A stretch of DNA of 32,306 nt, taken from contig QBMB01000018.1 in NCBI GenBank assembly GCA_003241965.1, positions 25,203 to 57,508 of the forward strand, in the 5' to 3' direction. Below the pieces are notes generated by a model. The model was not told where the DNA came from. It did no database searches and saw only the letters and a program-made list of their open reading frames with translations. Source of the DNA: Burkholderiales bacterium (GTDB lineage: Bacteria > Pseudomonadota > Gammaproteobacteria > Burkholderiales > Burkholderiaceae_C). A program made the position numbers and the translations under genes. Below, piece after piece: positions 23,699 through 30,376 of the stretch (the first letter of the stretch is position 1; the number at the start of each line of letters is the position of its first letter).

Positions 23699-24913
23699 AT
23701 GAACACGACCGAAATTTTCCTGATCGCGATAGTGATCATCTTCACCGTGCCCTGGCTCATCTGGCGCGTGGCGCGCACCGACTACTGGGCCCCGCTGGTG
23801 GTGGTGCAGATCATCACCGGCATCCTGCTGGGGCCGGGGGTGCTCGGCCAAGCCTGGCCCGAGGCCTACCGGTTCGTGTTCAATCCCACCGTCATCCAGT
23901 CGCTGAGCGGCATTGCGTGGTGGGCGGTGATGCTGTTCGTGATGATCGCGGGCGTGGAGCTGGATTTGCGCCAAGCCTGGAAAGACCGGCGCGACAGCAG
24001 CATCACCGCCGGCCTGGCGCTGGGCACGCCGCTGCTGCTGGGCTGCGCCGCTGCGCTGGTGTTGCTGAGCCAGTCCGGCTGGGTCGGCAGCAACGCGCGG
24101 CCCTGGCAGTTCGTGCTGGGCGTGGGCATGGCCTGCGCGGTCACCGCCCTGCCCATCCTCATCTTGCTGATGGAGAAGATGCATGTGCTGCGCCAGCCGC
24201 TGGGCCAGCGCATCCTGCGCTATGCCAGCCTGGACGACATCGCCATCTGGGGCGTGCTCGCGCTGATCCTGATGGACTGGCAGCGCGTGGGCAAACAGGC
24301 GACGTTCATCCTCGCCTTCGTCGTGCTGAGCTGGGCCTTCCGCCACCTGATGCGCCGCCTCCCCGAGCCCGACCGCTGGGCCGTGAGCCTGATCTGGCTC
24401 GCGCTGTGCGCCTTCGGTGCCGACTGGTGCGGCCTGCACTACATGGTGGGCGCGTTCCTCGCCGGCGTGGTGATGGACGCGGAGTGGTTCGATCAGGAGA
24501 AGCTCGACCTGCTCCGCCACCACGTGCTGCTGGTGCTGATGCCGGTGTTCTTCCTCTCCACTGGCCTGCGCACCGAATGGGCGGTGGGCGGCGCGGCGGT
24601 GTTCGGCGCAGCGGCCCTGCTGCTGGTGGCATCCGTCAGCGGCAAGCTGCTGGGCGTGCACGCCGCCGGGCGCTGGCTGAAATGGCCCCCGGGCGAAGCC
24701 TCCATCATCGGCTGGCTGCTGCAGACCAAGGCCCTGATCATGATCATCTTCGCCAACATCCTGCTGGACAAACAGGTCATCACCAACGAGACGTTCACTG
24801 CGCTTCTGCTGATGGCGGTGGCCAGCACGATGCTGACGGTGCCGATGGTGGCGCCGCGGCTGCGTCAGGGCCGCAGCGAGAACCCTGTCGAGGTCAGGCC
24901 ATCGCCCCATTGA
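23699..24913 (+). CDS. CPA2-type cation:proton antiporter
   Basis: This 404-residue membrane protein has about 12 hydrophobic segments and the Na_H_Exchanger-type layout: GILLGPGVLG in the early re-entrant helix, FVMIAGVELDLRQAW (the acidic VELD helix typical of Kef/CPA2), and TALPILILLMEKMHVLRQPLG. It should move Na+ or K+ against protons. It starts 7 nt after the glycosyltransferase stop and is the last gene of the plus-strand pigment operon. I know no established role for an antiporter in aryl-polyene synthesis, so its presence here is noteworthy. Its stop lies 20 bp inside the 3' end of the convergent fabG-like gene. Confidence 0.85.
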   Translation: MNTTEIFLIAIVIIFTVPWLIWRVARTDYWAPLVVVQIITGILLGPGVLGQAWPEAYRFVFNPTVIQSLSGIAWWAVMLFVMIAGVELDLRQAWKDRRDSSITAGLALGTPLLLGCAAALVLLSQSGWVGSNARPWQFVLGVGMACAVTALPILILLMEKMHVLRQPLGQRILRYASLDDIAIWGVLALILMDWQRVGKQATFILAFVVLSWAFRHLMRRLPEPDRWAVSLIWLALCAFGADWCGLHYMVGAFLAGVVMDAEWFDQEKLDLLRHHVLLVLMPVFFLSTGLRTEWAVGGAAVFGAAALLLVASVSGKLLGVHAAGRWLKWPPGEASIIGWLLQTKALIMIIFANILLDKQVITNETFTALLLMAVASTMLTVPMVAPRLRQGRSENPVEVRPSPH

Positions 24914-25613
24914 TGGAGATGACCTGCCCGCTCACATAGGCCGCCTTGTCCGACGCCAGAAACGCCACAAGCTCGGCCACCTCATCAACACGCCCTGCGC
25001 GCTGCATCGGCACCAGGCGCTTGATGGCCTCGGCATCGAATGCGCCTTCGATCATGTCGGTTTCGATGATGCCGGGGGCCACCGCGTTGACGGTGATGCC
25101 GCGGCTGGCGAGCTCCAGGGCGAGTGACTTGCTGGCCGCGTGCAGCGCGCCCTTGGCAGCGGCGTAGTTCACCTGGCCGCGGTTGCCCATGACGCCGGCC
25201 ACCGACGAGATGCTGATGATGCGGCCCCAGCGGGTGCGGATCATCGGTAGCGTGAGCGGCTGCGTCACGTTGTAGAAGCCGTTGAGCGACACATCGAGCA
25301 CGCGGTCCCACTGTTCGCCGCGCATGCCGGGGAACACGGCGTCGTCGTGGATGCCGGCGTTGTTCACGAGAATCTGCACCGCGCCGGCCTCGGTCAATGC
25401 GGCGAGCGCGGTGGCGGTGGCGGCGCGATCGGTCACGTCAAACGCCACGGCTTCGGCGCTGCCGCCTGCCTCACGAATGGCTAGCGCGGTGGCCTGGGCT
25501 TTGTCGAGCGCGCGGTGGGCGTGCACGATGACATGGTGGCCGTCGGCGGCCAGGCGCTGGCAGATGGCAGCGCCGATGCCGCCGCTGCCGCCGGTGACGA
25601 GGGCTCGTTTCAT
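24894..25613 (-). CDS. fabG: 3-oxoacyl-ACP reductase, FabG family (polyene ketoreductase)
   Basis: This 239-residue short-chain dehydrogenase has the NADPH motif TGGSGGIG (residues 7-14), NNAG (84-87), N111 and the catalytic S137, Y150 and K154 in ISSVAGVMGNRGQVNYAAAKG. It ends with the typical YVSGQVISINGAMA. It should reduce the beta-keto group on each cycle of polyene elongation. Start ATG 25613 overlaps the dehydratase stop (ATGA); the frame stays open upstream for 230 codons but without family similarity. It is the last gene of the minus-strand operon. It may substitute for the housekeeping FabG, but its position makes a dedicated pigment role likely. Confidence 0.94.
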   Translation of the reverse strand: MKRALVTGGSGGIGAAICQRLAADGHHVIVHAHRALDKAQATALAIREAGGSAEAVAFDVTDRAATATALAALTEAGAVQILVNNAGIHDDAVFPGMRGEQWDRVLDVSLNGFYNVTQPLTLPMIRTRWGRIISISSVAGVMGNRGQVNYAAAKGALHAASKSLALELASRGITVNAVAPGIIETDMIEGAFDAEAIKRLVPMQRAGRVDEVAELVAFLASDKAAYVSGQVISINGAMA

Positions 25614-26074
25614 GGGGGTGTCCTTGTTGCAAGCTGGTCGGCGTCGAGCACCACGGCGGCGCGCCCTTCCACCAGGCAGCGTTCGCCGTGGTGGAGCGAG
25701 AAGCGGTAGAGCACGTTGTTCACGTCGCTCGACACACGTTCGGCACGCACGCTCAGCGGGCCTTGCAGATCGTCGAGCCGCTCGGCGTGCAGGGTGACGC
25801 TGCGCACGCTGGTGAGGTAACCCTGGCGAGGTGCGGCGTGGGCGCCGGCCACCAGCGCGCCGTGCACCGCCATGGCCTGTGCGGCGTATTCGATGCCGTT
25901 GGCCGCGCCCAGGCGACCTGCTGCGCGCAGCGGGTGCGCCGGGTCGGTGTGGCCCACGGCGCGGCAGACGATGTGATCGGCCGACCACTCGGTGACCGCG
26001 TCGAGCAGGCACATGGTGCCCTGGTGCGGAATGCGCGCGGCGATGCCGTCGTGGTTCAAGACGGCTGGAATCAT
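25610..26074 (-). CDS. Hotdog-fold 3-hydroxyacyl-ACP dehydratase of the aryl-polyene pathway
   Basis: This 154-residue protein has a FabZ/FabA-like hotdog layout: IPHQGTMCLLDAV (H17, catalytic His candidate) and ANGIEYAAQAMAVH (E62, catalytic acid candidate). These are the family motifs of APE dehydratases (ApeI/ApeP-like). It should dehydrate 3-hydroxyacyl-ACP to the trans-2-enoyl-ACP that builds the conjugated polyene. Because no enoyl reductase is seen, double bonds would remain. ATG 26074 overlaps the preceding gene stop (ATGA) and its own stop overlaps the fabG-like start (ATGA). Confidence 0.88.
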   Translation of the reverse strand: MIPAVLNHDGIAARIPHQGTMCLLDAVTEWSADHIVCRAVGHTDPAHPLRAAGRLGAANGIEYAAQAMAVHGALVAGAHAAPRQGYLTSVRSVTLHAERLDDLQGPLSVRAERVSSDVNNVLYRFSLHHGERCLVEGRAAVVLDADQLATRTPP

Positions 26075-26955
26075 GCTGGCTCGATCCGGACCGCGAGCTG
26101 CAGGCCAGGCAGGTAGTCCAGGCACACATCGCCGCTGCGGCCCTGCGCCAGGCACTCCAGCAAGGGGAGTGAGCGCAGGGCGGGAATGGTGGCACGCAGC
26201 GCTTCCAGCGTGGGCTGCTGCAGCGGCAACACAGGCGCTTCAGTGGTCTGCACGGTGATGCGCGCCAGCGCCTGCGCCGTGCGCGTGGGCTCCAGCCGCA
26301 GCGCCACACCCGCGCAGTCAGGCACCGAACGTTTGGCGAGCAACGGTTCGGGGTATTCGCTGTCGTAGGCCAGCAGCAGGGTGGCCTGCTGGTCCAGCAC
26401 CACCTGGCCCAGCGCGTCGATCAGGCCTGCACCGAAGCTGCCGTCGAACGCGCACATCACCTGGCAGGGCGCCATGGATTTCGTGGCGATGCCCCAGTAG
26501 CCTGCCGGCGCGTTGTGCACCGAGTTGTGAAAGCGCGTGGGCGAGACATGGCGGTCATCGGTGGCGAGTTGTTCGCACAGCGCGTGGCAGTTGTGGCCAT
26601 CCGAACCCGACGAGCTGAACACGGTGGCCAGGGTGGCCACGTCGGCGCCGGCCGCCGCCTCCAGGCCGATGCCCAGCGTGAGTTTGATGACGCGGCTGGC
26701 GCGGCGGCGCTCGGCGGGCGGCAGGATCACAGGCGCTGGCAACACGGAAGGCGCCGACACCCAGGCCTCTTCGCCGCGCAGCACGGCGCGTGCGCTCGGC
26801 CAGTCGGGCAGGCCGGGTGCGATCAGGCCGATACCGGAGATCCAGGCACTCAAGGGCGCAGGAGGGTTGAAGCGATCCGGCGTCGGGCCGCCACAAGCCG
26901 GATCAGCCCCCTCGGGGGGCAGCGACCCGTGCAGCGGTGGAGCGTGGGGGCTCAT
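26071..26955 (-). CDS. Beta-ketoacyl synthase chain-length-factor-like protein
   Basis: This 294-residue protein resembles the half-size Ketoacyl-synt_2 family found next to aryl-polyene ketosynthases. It has KS-like segments (ISGIGLIAPGLPDW, TVFSSSGSDGHNCHALCEQL, NSVHNAPAGYWGIATKS) but no cysteine nucleophile or His-His pair, so it probably acts as a chain-length factor or scaffold paired with the KS encoded by the preceding gene. ATG 26955 shares ATGA with the KS stop. Residues 1-25 are encoded by a G/C-rich dispersed repeat, so the conserved protein really begins near LSAWISGIG, where a TTG codon could also start. The repeat seems to have been incorporated into the frame. Confidence 0.85.
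   Translation of the reverse strand: MSPHAPPLHGSLPPEGADPACGGPTPDRFNPPAPLSAWISGIGLIAPGLPDWPSARAVLRGEEAWVSAPSVLPAPVILPPAERRRASRVIKLTLGIGLEAAAGADVATLATVFSSSGSDGHNCHALCEQLATDDRHVSPTRFHNSVHNAPAGYWGIATKSMAPCQVMCAFDGSFGAGLIDALGQVVLDQQATLLLAYDSEYPEPLLAKRSVPDCAGVALRLEPTRTAQALARITVQTTEAPVLPLQQPTLEALRATIPALRSLPLLECLAQGRSGDVCLDYLPGLQLAVRIEPA
26890..26955. repeat. G/C-rich dispersed element forming the 5' end of the chain-length-factor gene
   Basis: On the plus strand GCCCCCTCGGGGGG (26906-26919) forms a hairpin, followed by GCGACCCG and, near the start codon, GAGCGTGGGGGCTCAT. Its neighbour segment AAGCCGGATC also occurs in the element at 2459-2600. From memory this is a common intergenic repeat in Comamonadaceae, here translated as MSPHAPPLHGSLPPEG. 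Confidence 0.65.
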
Positions 26956-28157
26956 GTTCTCACCTTGCCGAACACCAGGCTGCAGTTGCTGCCGCCAAAA
27001 CCGAACGAATTGGTGAGCGTGTGGCGCAGCGTGGCAGGTGCTCCGCGCAACTGGTAGTTCATCTGCAAAGCGGGGTCCAGCGCGCGCGTGCCCGGGCTGC
27101 CGGGTATGAGGCCGTCGACCAGCGCGAGCGCACACAAAACAGCTTCCACCGCACCGGCCGCGCCCAGGGTGTGGCCGGTGGCGCCTTTGGTGGACGAACA
27201 CGGCACCCGCTCGCCGAAGACCGCCAACACAGCCTTGCCTTCGGCGCTGTCGTTGGCCGGCGTGGCCGTGCCGTGCAGGTTGATGTAGTCGATGGCGTCA
27301 GCCCCCAGCGAGGCCGAGCGCAACGCAGCCTGCATGGCCATCTGCGCGCCCAGACCCTCGGGATGGGGCGCGGACATGTGGTACGCGTCGCTGGACTCGC
27401 CCGCACCCAGCAGCCACACCGCGTCGGCGGGCAAGGACGGGGCATCGGGGTCGGCGCGCTCCAGCAGCGCATAGGCCGCGCCTTCGCCGATGGAGATGCC
27501 GTTGCGGCCCGCGTCGCAAGGCCGGCAGGGCTCGGCAGAGGTGAGTTCGAGCGAGGCAAAACCGTACAGCGTCGTCAGGCACAGCGAATCCACACCGCCC
27601 ACCAGCGCTGCGTCGATGGTGCCCAGCTCCAGCTGGCGCGCTGCGGCGGCGAACACCTTGGCGCTGGACGAACAGGCAGTGGAGATGGTGGTGGCCATGC
27701 CGGTGATGCCGAGGTGCTCACGCAGCAACTCGGCCAATGCGTACGGGTTGTGCGTGTGGCCGTAGCTGAAGGCGGCGGGCAGTGCGCCGGTGGCGGGGTC
27801 GCGCGCTCGGTAGGCCAGCTCGGTCTGCAGGATGCCGGAGGTGCTGGTGCCCATGAAGACGCCCACGCGGCCCGCACCAAAACGTTCAATGGCGGCGCGC
27901 GCACGCGCCTCGAAACCGTCGGCCTTCAGGGCCCACAGGGCCAGCCGGTGGTTGCGGCATTCGTAGGCAGCCAGAGCCGTGGGCAGCGGGTGCGCGTCCA
28001 CCCCGGGGACCTCACCCACCCAGGTGGGCAGGTCCACCGTCTCGAAGGTGCAAGGCTGCAGACCACTGCGGTCCTCGCGCAGGGCGGCCCGGTGGGCATT
28101 GAGCCCCACACCCAGGCAGGTGGTGGCGGTAAAGGCGGACAGCAGCAGGGGCTTCAC
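26952..28157 (-). CDS. Beta-ketoacyl-ACP synthase of the aryl-polyene pathway (KS-I/II)
   Basis: This 401-residue FabB/FabF-type condensing enzyme has the Cys-His-His triad: C162 in STACSSS, H295 in NLHGTATPAND and H329 in STKGATGHTLGAAG. It should condense malonyl-ACP onto the aryl starter and growing polyene. The start GTG at 28157 gives MKPLLLSAFTATTCLGVG, close to the typical APE ketosynthase N terminus, but no good ribosome-binding site is visible. It lies 53 nt downstream of the methyltransferase gene, the largest internal gap in the operon. Its stop overlaps the chain-length-factor start, consistent with a KS/CLF heterodimer. Confidence 0.93.
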   Translation of the reverse strand: MKPLLLSAFTATTCLGVGLNAHRAALREDRSGLQPCTFETVDLPTWVGEVPGVDAHPLPTALAAYECRNHRLALWALKADGFEARARAAIERFGAGRVGVFMGTSTSGILQTELAYRARDPATGALPAAFSYGHTHNPYALAELLREHLGITGMATTISTACSSSAKVFAAAARQLELGTIDAALVGGVDSLCLTTLYGFASLELTSAEPCRPCDAGRNGISIGEGAAYALLERADPDAPSLPADAVWLLGAGESSDAYHMSAPHPEGLGAQMAMQAALRSASLGADAIDYINLHGTATPANDSAEGKAVLAVFGERVPCSSTKGATGHTLGAAGAVEAVLCALALVDGLIPGSPGTRALDPALQMNYQLRGAPATLRHTLTNSFGFGGSNCSLVFGKVRT

Positions 28158-28210
28158 GGCAGGACGCTGGACATGGGGTCGGGCATTGTCTCAGATGGGC
28201 TGAAGCAGGC

Positions 28211-28933
28211 TCAGTACGGTACCCGACACACCAGCATCACGTTGGCAAAGGGTTTGCGCCCGCTCATGGGCTCGGCCTCGACCACGAAGCCCAGGTGCTG
28301 CAGCTCGGTCACCCAGTCGGCCAGCGTGCGGCAGTACAGGCGCGGCAGGCGGTGGCCGCGTGTGTAGGTGACGAGGCGGTCCACCCCGTTGCAGATGCGG
28401 TAGGTCAGGCCTGCGCCGGCGTCGCCGATGCGGGTGAGGAACACACCGCCGGGGACCAGCGCCTGGCGGATGCGCGTGAGCACGGCGCGCTGCGCCTCAA
28501 AGCTGAAGTAGTGCAGCGCATCCAGGATCAGGATGGCGTCGGGCCGGCCGAAGTCGACCGTGTTCATGTCGCCTTGCTCCACCCGCACCACCGGGTGCTG
28601 CGGGCCGAAGGCGCGCACGGCGCGCTCCACGTCGCGCTGCATCAGCTCCACGCCACGCAGTTCCCTGGGCACCGGTGGCGGCGTCCAGCCGGCGGGCCAG
28701 TGGCCCTGCTCGTGCAGCCGGCGCGCGGCCAACAGCCAGGCGAACAGGCTGCCCTGACCACAGCCCAGGTCCAGGTAGTGGCCGCCTTCGGGCAGCAGGC
28801 CGCGGCGCAGCAGCTCGTGAAAGATGCTGTCGTAACCGAGCTTGCCGCGCGCATAGTGGTAGGCAAAACGCCCGCTGGCGCGGAAGGTCTGGCTGGCTTC
28901 GTTCACCAGGGATTTGACGAAGGGTCGGCTCAT
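28211..28933 (-). CDS. SAM-dependent methyltransferase
   Basis: This 240-residue protein has the class I SAM-binding signature LDLGCGQGS (residues 54-62), the acidic post-II segment VEQGDMNTVDFGRPDAILILDALHY and a post-III GGVFLTRIG. Substrate is not evident. In a cluster with a chorismatase-made hydroxybenzoate starter, O-methylation of the aryl hydroxyl is attractive, since xanthomonadin I has been described with a methoxyphenyl bromide head. That is inference. The ATG at 28933 overlaps the deacetylase-like gene stop (ATGA). Confidence 0.86.
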   Translation of the reverse strand: MSRPFVKSLVNEASQTFRASGRFAYHYARGKLGYDSIFHELLRRGLLPEGGHYLDLGCGQGSLFAWLLAARRLHEQGHWPAGWTPPPVPRELRGVELMQRDVERAVRAFGPQHPVVRVEQGDMNTVDFGRPDAILILDALHYFSFEAQRAVLTRIRQALVPGGVFLTRIGDAGAGLTYRICNGVDRLVTYTRGHRLPRLYCRTLADWVTELQHLGFVVEAEPMSGRKPFANVMLVCRVPY

Positions 28934-29730
28934 GAAAGGGCTTGGGTCAGCGTGACAGGGTGCAACTGGCGCTCGGTGATGGTCTGCAGCAGGCGCGGCA
29001 GCACCGCGAGGATCACCGGTTCACCAGCGGGGGTGCGGGCGGCGTGGCCGTCGTGCATGAGCACGATGTCGCCAGCGCCCAGGTGCTGCGCCAGGCGCTG
29101 GTGCACCCGCTGCGGGTCGCCGGTGCGGGTATCAAAGGCGCGGCGCGTCCAGGTGGCGAGCTGCAGGCCCAGGCCGTGCAGCACCGGGTCCAGAAACGGG
29201 TTGCGCAGGCCGGCGGTGGCGCGAAAGAACTGCGGTGCCTGGCCGGTGATGTCGCTCAACGTGGCCTGCGCACGCACGATGTCGCGGCGCATGGCCCCCG
29301 GCCCCCACAGCGAAAAAGCGTTGCTGTGCGCAAAGCCGTGGTTCTCCACGCGGTGGCCGCGCTGCACGATGCTGCGGCACAGCGCGGGGTGTTGCTGCGC
29401 GATGCGGCCGATGCAGAAGAAGCTGGCGCGCACGTTCGCAGCGTCCAGCAGGTCGAGCACACGCGGCGTCACATCGGGGTCGGGCCCGTCGTCGATGGTG
29501 AGCGCGATTTCGCGCCGCTGCGCGGCCGCCTCGGGCAGGCGGGTGAGGTTGGGGCCGAGCAGGCGCGAGCTCGGCCACAGCCCGGCGCCGGCCAGCAGCG
29601 CGTGGTTGGCCACCAGGGCTCCCACCGCCCAGGGCCAGACGGCGGGCACGGCGAGCGTGCCCAACAGGGCCGCGCCGTGCACCGCGGCGCTCGCGCTCAA
29701 GAAGGGGGTTGGGGTCCAGCGCGAGGACAT
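28930..29730 (-). CDS. Membrane-anchored polysaccharide deacetylase-family (NodB homology) protein
   Basis: This 266-residue protein has one or two hydrophobic helices at about residues 13-50, followed by a NodB-type domain: TIDDGPDPDVTP (D80-D81, catalytic and metal Asp), the metal-binding His pair in ENHGFAHS (H131 and H135) and FFRATAGLRNP as the third motif. The family deacetylates N-acetyl sugars in polysaccharide or glycolipid. In xanthomonadin-type clusters it could process the sugar part of the pigment lipid. ATG 29730 lies 1 nt past the hydrolase stop; the frame is open far upstream without similarity. Substrate unknown. Confidence 0.86.
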   Translation of the reverse strand: MSSRWTPTPFLSASAAVHGAALLGTLAVPAVWPWAVGALVANHALLAGAGLWPSSRLLGPNLTRLPEAAAQRREIALTIDDGPDPDVTPRVLDLLDAANVRASFFCIGRIAQQHPALCRSIVQRGHRVENHGFAHSNAFSLWGPGAMRRDIVRAQATLSDITGQAPQFFRATAGLRNPFLDPVLHGLGLQLATWTRRAFDTRTGDPQRVHQRLAQHLGAGDIVLMHDGHAARTPAGEPVILAVLPRLLQTITERQLHPVTLTQALS

Positions 29731-29731
29731 G

Positions 29732-30376
29732 TCAGGCGGGGAAGTGACCGGCATCGAGGAACTGCTCCCACAGCGGCGACCAGGCGGCCCAGTCGTGCCC
29801 ACCCGGCACCGTGTGGCGCGACGCGGGCGGGAAACGCTCGGCCACGCGCTGGATGCGCGCAGCGAACCGGTCTTCGGTACCGTGGCCGATGAACCCGGGA
29901 AGCTCGGGGGGCGGGCGCTGCAGCCACTGCCACACGCGCAGCTCGGGGTCGCGCAGATCGTCTTCGTTGGGCTGCCAGTGGTCCGGCCCGCCCGCACGCT
30001 CAACCACGTTGACGCTGGGGCGGCTGCCCGGATACGGCGCGAGCAGGCAGAGACCATCGGCCACTCCGGGTCGCGCGGCCACATGCGCCATGGCCACCAT
30101 GCCGCCCAGCGAGATACCGCCGAGCCACACGCGGGCACCGCGCTCGCGCGCCGGCAGGACGATGTCTTTCTGCAAGGCATCCCAGGTGTCCACCGCATCG
30201 AGCCCGAGCCCGCCGATGTCCACCGAAAGCAGGTCCAGCGGCAGGCGGCGGTGCTCGATGGCGCGGGCAAAGCCGGCGTCGAACAGGGCCTCGGGGCGCA
30301 TGCCCACACCGGGCAGCATCACCAGCAGGTTCGGTGCAGCGCTCAAGCGGCCCACGGTGCGCAACGAGGTCGTCAC
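29732..30376 (-). CDS. Small alpha/beta hydrolase
   Basis: This 214-residue protein has the nucleophile elbow GISLGG with S89, and likely acid and His partners D169 (GHGTEDRF) and H194 (VPGGHDWAAW). No lid domain is apparent, so it resembles small esterases or thioesterases. It may release or transfer the polyene acyl chain or hydrolyse an ester of the pigment; this is inference from position. Translation starts at GTG 30376, sharing GTGA with the MMPL stop. It is the second gene visible in the minus-strand operon. Confidence 0.85.
   Translation of the reverse strand: MTTSLRTVGRLSAAPNLLVMLPGVGMRPEALFDAGFARAIEHRRLPLDLLSVDIGGLGLDAVDTWDALQKDIVLPARERGARVWLGGISLGGMVAMAHVAARPGVADGLCLLAPYPGSRPSVNVVERAGGPDHWQPNEDDLRDPELRVWQWLQRPPPELPGFIGHGTEDRFAARIQRVAERFPPASRHTVPGGHDWAAWSPLWEQFLDAGHFPA

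Noticed and set aside
24894-26309. FabG frame extended by 230 codons upstream
   Set aside because: The extension is Arg/Ala-rich shadow of the dehydratase and CLF genes; the ATG at 25613 with ATGA coupling is the proper start.
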